NCBI GenBank assembly: GCA_016209525.1
Contig: JACQWK010000605.1
Coordinates: forward strand, 1-58,777
Source: Verrucomicrobiota bacterium
GTDB taxonomy: Bacteria > Verrucomicrobiota > Verrucomicrobiia > Limisphaerales > SIBE01
Direction of reading: 5' to 3'
Length of the DNA: 58,777 nt
The translations under genes and the position numbers were made by a program. The notes beneath the pieces were generated by a model that worked only from the letters and a program-made list of their open reading frames with translations, was not told the DNA's origin and did not search any database. Each line of letters begins with the position of its first letter. The first letter of the stretch is position 1. Below, piece after piece: positions 17,177 to 26,215 of this stretch.

Positions 17177-17818
17177 TCATTGTTTGATCACCCCACCCTC
17201 CATCGGTTCCTGGCGGAAGTTAAGGTAGGCCAAAACAGCGAGCATGAAGGATGAGAAGTACAAACCTGCGGAAAAAGTCCACAAACAGAGCACGCCGGCC
17301 AGCACGAGCCCAATCCACGCGGTGATCTGAGCGCGTCGAGGCCCAAGGACCTCGCGGAGGATCTGGCCGCCATCCAGAGGTTGGATCGGAAGCAGATTGA
17401 CCAGGGTCCAGGCGAAATTCACCCAGAGTGCATCGCGCACAGCGATTCGCATCCAACGAGGTTGGTTGCCGACAATCGAATCAAGGAGCAGAACTGCCAG
17501 GCCAGTCACGAAGCCGGCCAACGGACCCGCCGCGCTGACGAGAATACTTTGCGTCCGCCGGAATCTTGCTCCCGGCAGGTACGTCGAACCGCCGAAGCCG
17601 TGCAAGTGAATCGAAGGCTGTGCTCCGAAGCGGCGTCCCACCATCGCGTGACCCAGTTCGTGAATCATGATCGAAACGAACACCACAGTCATCCAAATGG
17701 CGACCTGCATCCAGTCCTCCGGAGTGGCTACGGTCAAGTTGGGACCGAGGATGAAGATGATCAGCCAAAACCACCAATCGATTGTGACCGGAATGCCCGC
17801 CAGCGCAAATCTCAGCAT
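17177..17818 (-). CDS. site-2 protease family (M50) membrane metalloprotease
   Basis: A 213-residue intramembrane zinc protease. The metal-binding motif is HELGH (His53, Glu54, His57 from ATG 17818) and the third ligand is Asp149 in NLLPIQPLDGG. Several hydrophobic segments surround both motifs. The short form without a PDZ domain resembles the rhizobial/archaeal S2P group. The start at 17818 places the N-terminus at MLRFALAGIPVTIDWWFWL, typical for the family. Longer in-frame starts would run across the DUF5678 gene promoter region. The substrate is unknown. Confidence 0.92.
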   Translation of the reverse strand: MLRFALAGIPVTIDWWFWLIIFILGPNLTVATPEDWMQVAIWMTVVFVSIMIHELGHAMVGRRFGAQPSIHLHGFGGSTYLPGARFRRTQSILVSAAGPLAGFVTGLAVLLLDSIVGNQPRWMRIAVRDALWVNFAWTLVNLLPIQPLDGGQILREVLGPRRAQITAWIGLVLAGVLCLWTFSAGLYFSSFMLAVLAYLNFRQEPMEGGVIKQ

Positions 17819-17932
17819 GCGGAATTCCTTAGCCGAAACGCCCCGGCAACGCCATGAGCAAATCGACGAGCGCTGGAACTCAGCCAAAAACGCGCTGTTG
17901 ATTGACCATTGCGACTCCGGCACAGTGGGGGC

Positions 17933-18190
17933 ATGAAAAGAAAAGCGAAGCCAAGGGTGAGAATGATGGACCCGAAAGTTTTGATGAATTACCACCGTTG
18001 GGTGGTCGAGAACTTGGATGCGATGTCTCGAAAATATCCGCACAAGTTCATCGCCGTGTATAGGAACCGGCTTCTCGCGGTGGGGAATTCCCACAAAGAG
18101 GTGTACGCGGTGGCTGAGAAGGAGGGCATCGAGGAACCGCCGTTGACCATGCAGGTGCCAGCGCTTGATGACGTAGAAGCGATTCTTTGA
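17933..18190 (+). CDS. DUF5678-like small protein
   Basis: An 85-residue protein with the central motif WVVENLDAMSRKYPHKFIAV followed by YRNRLLAVGNSHKEVYAVAE, which matches the short DUF5678 domain. The N-terminus is basic (MKRKAKPRVRMM). ATG 17933 is preceded by a G-rich stretch that could serve as ribosome-binding site. The next gene, 12 nt downstream, encodes a retropepsin-like protease. Such two-gene arrangements are common, so the two probably work together. The function is not known. Confidence 0.75.
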   Translation: MKRKAKPRVRMMDPKVLMNYHRWVVENLDAMSRKYPHKFIAVYRNRLLAVGNSHKEVYAVAEKEGIEEPPLTMQVPALDDVEAIL

Positions 18191-18202
18191 CTGAGCATTC
18201 CC

Positions 18203-18610
18203 GTGGCGACTTCCCGACCCATCGTCTTCCCTTATGGAATAGTATGCGGACGACCGTCGCCGGTGGCCACGGTGGGAATCTTCATCAATGGCCGCTGGCG
18301 GGTCGTGGAATTATATGTGGATACCGGCGCGTTTTACACTTTGCTGCACGTCCAGTTCGCAACGGATTTTGGATTGGACTTTAAGCGAGGGCGAAAAGTC
18401 TTGGCTCAGGTGGGAGACGGAGGTCTGATTCCTGTCCATTTGCACAAGCTTATGATGCAGATTGGCGATACACAGTTCGTCACTGAGGTTGGCTTTTCCG
18501 AAAAGCTGGGTGTTTCGTTTAACCTATTGGGCCGGCTCGGAGTATTTGAGCATTTCAAGATTTGTTTTCACGAAAAGCGAAAGGTGGTGTCGTTTGAGGT
18601 AGTCGATTGA
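18203..18610 (+). CDS. retropepsin-like aspartic protease
   Basis: A 135-residue protein with a single aspartic-protease motif VDTGA (Asp40) followed by a hydrophobic loop, the pattern of retroviral-type proteases that work as dimers. A second family feature, an ILG-like turn, is seen as NLLGRLGVFEHFKICF. The start is GTG at 18203, directly after the DUF5678 gene. Residues VGIFINGRWRVVELYVDTGA form the expected beta-strands. The substrate is unknown. The DUF5678 protein is the obvious candidate partner. Confidence 0.85.
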   Translation: MATSRPIVFPYGIVCGRPSPVATVGIFINGRWRVVELYVDTGAFYTLLHVQFATDFGLDFKRGRKVLAQVGDGGLIPVHLHKLMMQIGDTQFVTEVGFSEKLGVSFNLLGRLGVFEHFKICFHEKRKVVSFEVVD

Positions 18611-18719
18611 ATTGCCTGGAATCCGCGGACTCGGACAACCGACCGCCTCATTTGCGTCCGTTGGCGTTATGGACGGATTCGAGTACCGAGAATCGAATGA
18701 AGATTTCTCGGACGCGCGC

Positions 18720-20813
18720 TCACCGGAGCGTGGCGCGGAAAAACTGGCGGTCGGAAACTGCGCCCAGGTTCTCCAAATAAAGCAGCGTGCCGGAACTGTC
18801 GAGGAACTCGAGTTGAGTCCCTGGTGTCCAATTTGGGAGGTTCGTGCTGTGATCCAGCGTGAAACGCTGGTCCGGCTTGCCGAGGAATAGGAAGGCGTCC
18901 TGACCAGACTGGCGGCGGTAGCTCTTGATCAGAATCGGGCTCTGATCGGGGATAACCTGGCTTCGCAGGATGACCCCTTCGACTCCGGCGGCGATCAACT
19001 GCCCCTCGAACGCCGCCAAGGCAAACAGCGATTTGCGAGTGATCGTTCCAATGTTTTCCCACTGTATGCCGTCGCTGCTGCGGAGGACCGTCCCGTGTGT
19101 TCCCGCGATGAAGAACGTCTCCCCGACTCGCGCGACATCGTTCAGCCATTCGCTCGTGCCGCTGGAACGGCGCGTCCAATTCGCCCCGTCCAGGCTGGTG
19201 AGAATCGTTCCATTCTGACCGACGCCCACAAACTGGCCGCCCAGGAAGCGCATCCGGTAAATCCAGTTCGTGGTCCCCGACGAGCGTTGCGTCCAGCTCA
19301 TTCCATCGGAACTCTGCAGAATTGTGCCCAGGCTCCCGGACGCGACCCAACCGCGCGGCGACGATGTCACACTGGAAAGAAAGGCGGCGGTCGAGGCCGT
19401 TCGAATCGTCCAGTTGGTCGCATTCGGACTGGTCAGAATAGTTCCGGCTCCCCCGGTCACCACAAACAGATTGTTCAGTGCGGCGACCCCTTGGAGGTCG
19501 TTACTGGTCGGCATTCGGACCACATCCCAAATCACGCCGTTGGAGCTGGTCATGGCCCGGCCTTGATTGCCCACCGCCAAAAACAGATTCGTCGTTCCGC
19601 CCACGCCAAGAAAGATCGCGTTGGTCAACGAATTCGGCACGAGTTCCAGCGTCCAATCGATTCCGTCCTCGCTGGTCATGACCGTGGCCCGGTCGCCGAC
19701 GGCGATGTAGAACTCCGGTGTCCGCGTCAGATCCCAAATCCAATTCCGGAGCGAGTCGTGACGATCCACCCAAAGCATCGGACCGGTAGAATTTGTCTTG
19801 AATCCTTCCAACACCCGCCCCGAACGTCCGCCGAGCAGGAACAAACTCCCGTCCCAAAGGCTGCTCAAATAGGTCCAGTCGGGCGCTGCGAACGATCGGT
19901 TCGAGGCGCGGATTTCGTCGGACCAGACGCCGTTTTCCTGCAGGCGTACCTCGCGCTCGCCGGCGGCCACCAAGCTGCTGGTGTTCGCGGCGATGGCATA
20001 GAGGGCATTGGTCGCTCCTGTCGAAATGGGTTGCCAGTCTCTTCCGTCCGCGCTCGTGATCGCTCGCCCGGCCTCGCCAAACGCTAGGAAGCGGTTTTGG
20101 ACCCATGCCACCTGATTGAGATGTTCCGCGACGCCGCTATTCTGTCTCTGCCACGCAGCGCCGTCGGAACTGGACGCCACAAAGCCGTCTTCGCCGACGG
20201 CGACAAACAAATTGTTCCCGAAAGCCACGGCGCGCAGCCAATTCGAGAACGCTTGGCGTTGAAGCCGCCAAAGCGAGCCGTCGCTGCTGGTGTAAATGGC
20301 GCCATTGTCTCCCGCGGCCACCACAAGCCGGGAGGAAGCGGCGACACCCTCCAACCAGTCGGCGGTGCCGAGGTCAGTTCTATGAAATTCCGGACGGGGG
20401 CTGCTGGCATCGGCTGTGAGAATCGTCCCGCCCTCGCCCGTGATGATGATCTTCCCGCCGAAAAACGTCGCACTCCTCAAATCGTTTGTGGTCTTGCCGT
20501 CGCAAGGAATCCACTCGTCCAAATTCCGGCTCAGGTAAATCTGGCCTCTCTCTCCGACTTGAACGACCCAGCCTTCACCGTAAGCCATCCCGGCAATATT
20601 GTTTCCGTGCGGGCGAGGATTCGACCAACGCCAGGAGACGTTCCGGGAGTTGGGCGTCGCGCCGGCGTGAATCGCGCTCGTGAGGCTCATGGCGAAGATC
20701 GCTGTCAGACAGAGAGCCGCCAGCCGGCACGATGAACTCCATGAATGCCGGCGTGGGTTCTTGGTCTGGGAACATGCGCAACCACCAACACATCTGCATT
20801 TCATCGCGTTCAT
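18720..20813 (-). CDS. secreted BNR/Asp-box-type beta-propeller protein
   Basis: A 697-residue exported protein. After an N-terminal positive stretch comes a hydrophobic signal segment (LAALCLTAIFAMSLTSAIHA). The mature part contains more than ten repeats of the pattern GxxGTILTSxDGxxWTxR, like the Asp-box/BNR and Ycf48-type blades of beta-propellers. The C-terminal 90 residues (LIKSYRRQSGQDAFLFLGKP onward) form a separate beta-rich domain often found at the end of secreted verrucomicrobial proteins. No sialidase active-site residues are evident, so binding or scaffolding is more likely than catalysis. ATG 20813 is used; 20804 is an alternative. Confidence 0.87.
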   Translation of the reverse strand: MNAMKCRCVGGCACSQTKNPRRHSWSSSCRLAALCLTAIFAMSLTSAIHAGATPNSRNVSWRWSNPRPHGNNIAGMAYGEGWVVQVGERGQIYLSRNLDEWIPCDGKTTNDLRSATFFGGKIIITGEGGTILTADASSPRPEFHRTDLGTADWLEGVAASSRLVVAAGDNGAIYTSSDGSLWRLQRQAFSNWLRAVAFGNNLFVAVGEDGFVASSSDGAAWQRQNSGVAEHLNQVAWVQNRFLAFGEAGRAITSADGRDWQPISTGATNALYAIAANTSSLVAAGEREVRLQENGVWSDEIRASNRSFAAPDWTYLSSLWDGSLFLLGGRSGRVLEGFKTNSTGPMLWVDRHDSLRNWIWDLTRTPEFYIAVGDRATVMTSEDGIDWTLELVPNSLTNAIFLGVGGTTNLFLAVGNQGRAMTSSNGVIWDVVRMPTSNDLQGVAALNNLFVVTGGAGTILTSPNATNWTIRTASTAAFLSSVTSSPRGWVASGSLGTILQSSDGMSWTQRSSGTTNWIYRMRFLGGQFVGVGQNGTILTSLDGANWTRRSSGTSEWLNDVARVGETFFIAGTHGTVLRSSDGIQWENIGTITRKSLFALAAFEGQLIAAGVEGVILRSQVIPDQSPILIKSYRRQSGQDAFLFLGKPDQRFTLDHSTNLPNWTPGTQLEFLDSSGTLLYLENLGAVSDRQFFRATLR

Positions 20814-21035
20814 CTCAACCTATTTGTCCGCAGTCCAGCAGGCCGGTTCCAGAGCCGTGCTTTGACTGCCAATGTTAGCCTGAAGAGGCGCAGTTAAACA
20901 GAGCTGCTTAGTAGCACATCTTTGGAAACTCTCCTCCCGGCCGCCCCCACGATGCTGTTCCTGGCCGCAATGATTTAATGGCCCAGCGGTCGGTTGTCGA
21001 GTCCCGAAGTTTCCCTCTGTCTCTTTAAGTCTGCC

Positions 21036-21067
21036 GAAAAAGCCAGGCGCCCTCTGCGGGGCGCCTG
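21036..21067 (-). terminator. rho-independent terminator of the 21105-21992 gene
   Basis: On the minus strand the hairpin CAGGCGCC (complement of 21060-21067) and GGCGCCTG (complement of 21044-21051) is followed by GCTTTTTCGG. It begins about 40 nt after the stop codon at 21105. The G+C-rich stem with a T-run is the classical terminator structure. Confidence 0.8.
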
Positions 21068-21104
21068 ATGTTTTCTGTCCTGCAAGGTTCGAGCCTGTTC
21101 GAGG

Positions 21105-21992
21105 CTAGTTCTTGCCGTTTCGATTTCTGGCCTCTTCTTTGGCGTTTGCGATCACGGCCTCGATCTCCGTTTGGTTCTTGAATTCAGCGCGAATTTCGGC
21201 CAAGCGAGCCTTGGTTTCGAGGGCGAGCGCTTGTCGGGCCGCCAGCCAGGCCTCGCGCTTCTCCTTCATGCTTTCGCGAAGTTCTTCCCGTTTCTCCGCC
21301 GCGGTGCCTTTGGCCTCCGCGCGCAATTCGGCTTGAATGGCCAAGAGGGCTTCTTTTTCGGCTCGGATTTTGTCAATCATGGCATGCACCTCTCCAGAGA
21401 TTTGGCTGCCAAGTGTTGGGCGTTCGGGGCGTTCGGGTTTCTCGGTCCGGAGGCCAAGTTTAAGGCCGGCGCCGAGTTCCGCCCGGAGGTCTGCCGCTGT
21501 CTTGCCATCAGTTCCCAAACCAATGCCGTTGCCAACGCCGGCGCTCACCCCGGCGCCGGACTTCACCTCGCCGCTGGCGCCCCCGGAGGTTTCGGTGTTC
21601 GCGCTGTCGCTTGTTTCAGTCTTTGCGGATGCCGATGAATCTGCCTTGGCGTCAATTCCGGCTTGAGTGCTCCCGCTCGCGCTGGCCGAGGAGCCCGCTG
21701 AGGTTTCGGACTTGGCGGTGGTCTCGGTGACTGCCTTCGCGGCTGCGTCTGCTTGGGCCTTCGCGTCCACCGAAGCGTCGGCGGTCGCTGTGGCTGAGGT
21801 TTGGGTTGCTGAGCTCACGCTGCCGCTGATAGCGGAATCGGTCTTGGAGTCAACGCCTGCTTGGACGCCCGCACTGGCTTGAGCAGCCGCGTCGGTGGTC
21901 GAAGTTGCGTTCACTTCCGCTCCCAGAACGGCTCCGCCGACCATCGATATCCCGATCAAACTAAGCGCCGTCAATGTTCTCGTTAGTTTCAT
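21105..21992 (-). CDS. exported Ala/Ser/Thr-rich protein with C-terminal coiled coil
   Basis: I do not recognise a family. Starting at ATG 21992, the 295-residue protein has a signal peptide (MKLTRTLTALSLIGISMVGG, then AVLGAE). Residues about 25-190 are made almost only of A, S, T, G, D, E and K (for example AKAETSAGSSASASGSTQAG-like text). The last 110 residues are highly charged and helical (KIRAEKEALLAIQAELRAEA, ESMKEKREAWLAARQALALE), a likely coiled coil. It resembles surface or cell-envelope structural proteins in composition. It has its own terminator and no close co-directional neighbour. Confidence 0.75.
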   Translation of the reverse strand: MKLTRTLTALSLIGISMVGGAVLGAEVNATSTTDAAAQASAGVQAGVDSKTDSAISGSVSSATQTSATATADASVDAKAQADAAAKAVTETTAKSETSAGSSASASGSTQAGIDAKADSSASAKTETSDSANTETSGGASGEVKSGAGVSAGVGNGIGLGTDGKTAADLRAELGAGLKLGLRTEKPERPERPTLGSQISGEVHAMIDKIRAEKEALLAIQAELRAEAKGTAAEKREELRESMKEKREAWLAARQALALETKARLAEIRAEFKNQTEIEAVIANAKEEARNRNGKN

Positions 21993-22566
21993 AGTCTTGT
22001 CCTCTGTCCTTTCAGTTATTCTTGTTTTCGGTTCTTGATGTGCATCGGTTGTTCTTTGGTCAACCATCTGGGAGCGACCTTCTGCACACGCGATGCCACG
22101 GCAGGCTGCGTCCGCTCTAACCAATTTGACGCGAACCGATTGTCAAACTTGAGAAAGAAATCCGCGCAATCGGCGAGGTCCGAGTTGGGAAATATTTCCC
22201 AAAGGACGCCGGCGAGAGGGCGCTGGCTGAAGCGGATTTCCCAAGGAAACTCGCGAATCGCCATTTTCAGGTCAACCGCGAATGAACATAAATCCGGCAG
22301 TTGGGCAGCCACCAGAGAGCGCAACGAACTCAAAGAGAAGCGGGGACATGGACCAATCGAATTCACCCGCTTGGTGAAAGAACAGGTTGGTCAAGCCTCC
22401 TCTTGCTTTGCGATCTATGCGTTCTTTTGCGGCTCAAGTGCTTTTTCAAGGATGAACGCCGATGCCCGGGAATAGAAACCAAGGAAATGAGAGAAAGGCG
22501 GTTTCGGATTCCTGATGCGCGTCGATTCGCGATCATGGGCGGTTTTCCACGCCAGCCGCCGAGAGT
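21993..22566. other. 574-bp gap without a supported gene
   Basis: I see no convincing coding sequence here. A perfect 18-bp palindrome lies at 22185-22202 (TTGGGAAATATTTCCCAA). The rest is mixed sequence upstream of the Ala/Ser/Thr-rich gene and downstream of the trpG/pabA gene. Confidence 0.5.
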
Positions 22567-23133
<567 letters not shown>

Positions 23134-23197
23134 ATCGTCTCAGCAGCGCCGGAAGGTAGCTGAGTTCTGCCGTTCCGCCAAACCAATTAAAGAGACG

Positions 23198-23827
23198 CTA
23201 CGCATCGGGCGCCTTCCCCGGCGCGTCCTTTAGAATTGCTTTGGACCGCTTCGTCTTGAAGAATTCCATCTGGCGCTCTTTGAAAAAGTCGTAATTCTTC
23301 AAGATGCGCAGAATCTGCAGCAGGTCGGATTTCTGGTAGTTGCGGTTGACTTCCACGCCTTCGATCAGGTCGCTCAACATGGCGCGGAACGACACGACCG
23401 CATCGACGCCTTTGGACTTGAGCAATTCGAGGCTTTGCCGGCGCGCTTCTTCGGTTTGAGGCAGAGACGGCACGACGAGAATTTTCGTCAAAGAACCTTC
23501 GGCGCCGAAGGTTCGGGCCGCGCGCTGGAAAATCTTGGGATCCACAAATCGGAAGATCTCCGGCTGATGACTCAACAAGGCGGAACTGAACGTTTCCGAA
23601 TGCCAGCCTTTCACCACGACCACGGCGCGGGCGACACCGCGCAAGTCGTCGGACCCCAGCACGGCCGGCAGCGGATGCTCCAAGGATTTTGCCTGCGGGT
23701 TGAACACGAGAAAGTCAATCTCGGCATCCTCGCGCTCGGTGCGCGGAATGAACTTCCGCTGTTGCCGGACGAGAAAGCCGTGCAATTCGAAGTATTCGCG
23801 GACGATGGATTCGCTAACAGCGGACAC
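23198..23827 (-). CDS. conserved hypothetical protein in the aroB operon
   Basis: I do not recognise this 209-residue protein with confidence. It starts MSAVSESIVREYFELHGFLV and contains EDAEIDFLVFNP, then ARAVVVVKGWHSETF. These D and VxVKGW segments loosely recall the core of PD-(D/E)XK nuclease folds, but the acidic pair is not clearly present. The C-terminal half is helical and charged (LLQILRILKNYDFFKERQME). Its start overlaps the aroB stop by 14 nt, which implies translational coupling. The trpG/pabA gene follows 64 nt downstream. Confidence 0.75.
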   Translation of the reverse strand: MSAVSESIVREYFELHGFLVRQQRKFIPRTEREDAEIDFLVFNPQAKSLEHPLPAVLGSDDLRGVARAVVVVKGWHSETFSSALLSHQPEIFRFVDPKIFQRAARTFGAEGSLTKILVVPSLPQTEEARRQSLELLKSKGVDAVVSFRAMLSDLIEGVEVNRNYQKSDLLQILRILKNYDFFKERQMEFFKTKRSKAILKDAPGKAPDA

Positions 23828-24953
23828 GCGATGGGTTGAGGATTGAGGGTTGAGGGTTGAGGGCGGGTCCTGCGGCGTCGAGGGTTTCTTCGATCAGTGC
23901 CGTGGGCACTTTTTCGCCCCAGACCACATGGCCGATCCGTTTTGCCAGGACAAATTTGATCTCGCCGCCGCGCACTTTCTTATCGAGCCTCATCGTCTCG
24001 ATAAGTTTTGCGCGCTGTGCTCCGCGCAACTGGATGGAGGTGGGCAGATCCGCGCGCTTGAAAAGATTCGTGATTCGTTCGACGTCCGACGGTCGCAGGC
24101 GCAGGATTCTCGATGAAATCCTCGCGGCGGCTGTTTGACCGATGGAGATCGCTTCGCCATGCAGAAACTTGCCGTAACCCGAAACCGCTTCAATCGCATG
24201 CCCAATGGTATGGCCAAAGTTGAGGATCGCGCGCAGACCGCTCTCCGTCTCATCTTGGCGGACGACGTCCGCCTTGATCGCGCAACAACGGGCGACCACG
24301 GCTGCAAGCACTCCGCGCTCGCGCCCCAAAATGCCGGCAAGATCGCGCTCCAACAACCGGAAGAGCGCGGCGTCGTAAATAATCCCGTACTTGATGACCT
24401 CGGCGAGCCCAGCTCTAAATTCCCGCCTCGGCAGCGAGTTCAGAGTGTCCAAATCGCAAAGCACGAACCGCGGCTGGTAGAACGCGCCCACCAGATTCTT
24501 GCCGGCCGGCAAATTCACGCCGACTTTGCCGCCGACCGAACTGTCCACCTGCGCCAGCAACGTGGTCGGCGCTTGCACCAAGGCGATCCCTCGGAGGTAG
24601 GTCGCGGCCACAAAGCCGGCCAGGTCTCCAACCACTCCGCCCCCCAGAGCCACGATGAAAGAGCCTCGCTCCAGCCGATGGACGGCCAATTGTTCATAGC
24701 ATTGCTGAACGAATCTTAGGCTCTTGGCCTTTTCTCCGGCCGGCACAGCAATGAGGATCGGATCGAAACCGGCTTCGCGCAATGAGCGCAGGACCCGATC
24801 GCCATAGAGCGGAGCAACATTCCGATCAGAAATAACGGCACAGCGCGCGGCCAATTGCCGCCGGGCACACTCCATGGGCAGCCGTGACAACGCCCCGGCG
24901 CCAATGTAGATGGGGTAGCTGCGGTCACCCAGCGGGACCTTTACCGTGCGCAT
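23814..24953 (-). CDS. aroB: 3-dehydroquinate synthase
   Basis: The 379-residue protein makes 3-dehydroquinate from DAHP, the second step of the shikimate pathway, in the cytoplasm. Clear motifs are IVALGGGVVGDLAGFVAATY (NAD site), APTTLLAQVDSSVGGKVGVN (substrate and metal region), FRAGLAEVIKYGII, and LNFGHTIGHAIEAVSGYGKF with zinc-binding histidines. Metal and substrate residues appear intact. The last 15 residues (NPQPSILNPS) are encoded by a 7-bp repeat at 23833-23863 and are not part of the enzyme family. The gene begins 97 bp from the divergent Sco1-like gene. Confidence 0.96.
   Translation of the reverse strand: MRTVKVPLGDRSYPIYIGAGALSRLPMECARRQLAARCAVISDRNVAPLYGDRVLRSLREAGFDPILIAVPAGEKAKSLRFVQQCYEQLAVHRLERGSFIVALGGGVVGDLAGFVAATYLRGIALVQAPTTLLAQVDSSVGGKVGVNLPAGKNLVGAFYQPRFVLCDLDTLNSLPRREFRAGLAEVIKYGIIYDAALFRLLERDLAGILGRERGVLAAVVARCCAIKADVVRQDETESGLRAILNFGHTIGHAIEAVSGYGKFLHGEAISIGQTAAARISSRILRLRPSDVERITNLFKRADLPTSIQLRGAQRAKLIETMRLDKKVRGGEIKFVLAKRIGHVVWGEKVPTALIEETLDAAGPALNPQPSILNPSRVRC
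23833..23863. repeat. tandem 7-bp repeat at the 3' end of aroB
   Basis: The unit GGGTTGA (once GGATTGA) is repeated about four times. It is read in frame as the NPQPSILNPS tail of AroB. It also reaches the overlap with the next gene. Confidence 0.75.
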
Positions 24954-25050
24954 GGTCGAAGGATACGGCTTAGTCGGAGCCTGTCAAAGGTTTGGCAATT
25001 TTCTTGCCACAACGCACTTCTTCGAATCAGGTTACCACAAGGACAAGATT

Positions 25051-25977
25051 ATGTGCAGGTTGTCTTGCTCAATATTGGCTTTCATCGCACTGACCATGGC
25101 GTCGTGCCGAGAGAAACCTGCCGCTTCGTCGGCGGTTAAGAAGCCGGCCCAGACCAACCAACAGATTTTCGCCGTCAAAGGCCTCGTGAAGAGATTGGAG
25201 GCCGAGGGCCAGGCCGTAGTCATCCAGCATGAGGAAATTCCGAATTACATGGCGGCCATGACCATGCCTTTTTCGGTGAAAGACACCAACGACCTGCGCG
25301 CCGTGCGTCCAGGCCAAAGCGTGACATTCCGGCTCCACGTGACGGAGGACGAATCGTGGATCGATCAGATTGCCGAGGTGGGCGCGCCGAAAACGAACGA
25401 TCCTCCGGAACGACCTTCGGTCCGGGTCGTGCGTGAAGTCCAACCTCTTAAAGAAGGCGACCCGATGCCGGATTATCGTTTCACTAACGAGCTTGGACAA
25501 GCCGTGAGCTTGAGTGACTTCAAAGGCCACGCGCTGGCGCTCACTTTCATTTTTACTCGCTGCCCGCTGCCGGAATTCTGCCCGCTCATGTCTCGGAATT
25601 TCTCCCTGGCGCAACAGCAGCTCGCGTCCAGTCCCGGCGCTCCAACCAACTGGCATCTCCTCACCATTTCATTCGACCCGCACTTCGACACGCCGGCCGT
25701 GTTGAGAAGCTACGCTCAGATTTATCGGCGGGATGCCCGGCGTTGGAGCTTTGTCACCGGAGCACTCATCGATATCGATGCCATCACAGAACAGTTCGAA
25801 TTGCCCGTGATCAAGCAAGGCGAGACATTCGAGCACAAACTCCGAACTGTGGTGATCGACGCGGTGGGTCGGATCCAGAAAGTCTTCATGGGCAACAAAT
25901 GGACCGCCGAGGAACTCGCCGACGAAATCCGCCGGGCTGCGGCGGCTAACCCGGCACGCCCACCACCGCCACAATGA
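25051..25977 (+). CDS. Sco1/SenC-like copper lipoprotein with N-terminal CusF-like domain
   Basis: The 308-residue protein starts at ATG 25051, preceded by a good ribosome-binding site (AAGGA), and has a lipoprotein signal peptide with lipid-anchored Cys19 (LTMASC). Residues about 40-120 resemble the CusF-like copper-binding domain (NYMAAMTMPFSVKD). The C-terminal thioredoxin-like domain has the Sco signature FTRCPLPEFCPLMSRNF, with Cys171 and Cys177 in a CX5C arrangement instead of the usual CX3C, and a histidine in FEHKLRTVVID. Sco proteins deliver copper to the CuA site of cytochrome oxidase. No oxidase genes are in the window. Confidence 0.9.
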   Translation: MCRLSCSILAFIALTMASCREKPAASSAVKKPAQTNQQIFAVKGLVKRLEAEGQAVVIQHEEIPNYMAAMTMPFSVKDTNDLRAVRPGQSVTFRLHVTEDESWIDQIAEVGAPKTNDPPERPSVRVVREVQPLKEGDPMPDYRFTNELGQAVSLSDFKGHALALTFIFTRCPLPEFCPLMSRNFSLAQQQLASSPGAPTNWHLLTISFDPHFDTPAVLRSYAQIYRRDARRWSFVTGALIDIDAITEQFELPVIKQGETFEHKLRTVVIDAVGRIQKVFMGNKWTAEELADEIRRAAAANPARPPPPQ

Positions 25978-26215
25978 TGCCGACCGCGACCACAAAGGAA
26001 GAATCCCTCCGCAAGGGAGCTCAATTCTCGCCGTAAGTCCGAAATTCGAAAGTGATCGCCATGTGGCACTACTCAGTTTTGAGTCTTGTGACTTTCGCAC
26101 TTCCGATTTGTTTCCGATTTCGGATTTCGCGCCTTGGATCTTGGCGTGCGTTCAACGGCGCCAGGACCGGCCTTAGAAGGAGGCCAGGAGTTCGGACGTT
26201 GCTTGTGCCCGAACC

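Noticed and set aside
21080..21106. tRNA-like GGTTCGAGCC stretch
   Set aside because: No cloverleaf can be built around it. It is a short hairpin next to a terminator.
22016..22366. 116-residue minus-strand frame upstream of the Ala/Ser/Thr-rich gene
   Set aside because: It overlaps that gene's leader, has no recognisable motif, and the plus strand is equally open.
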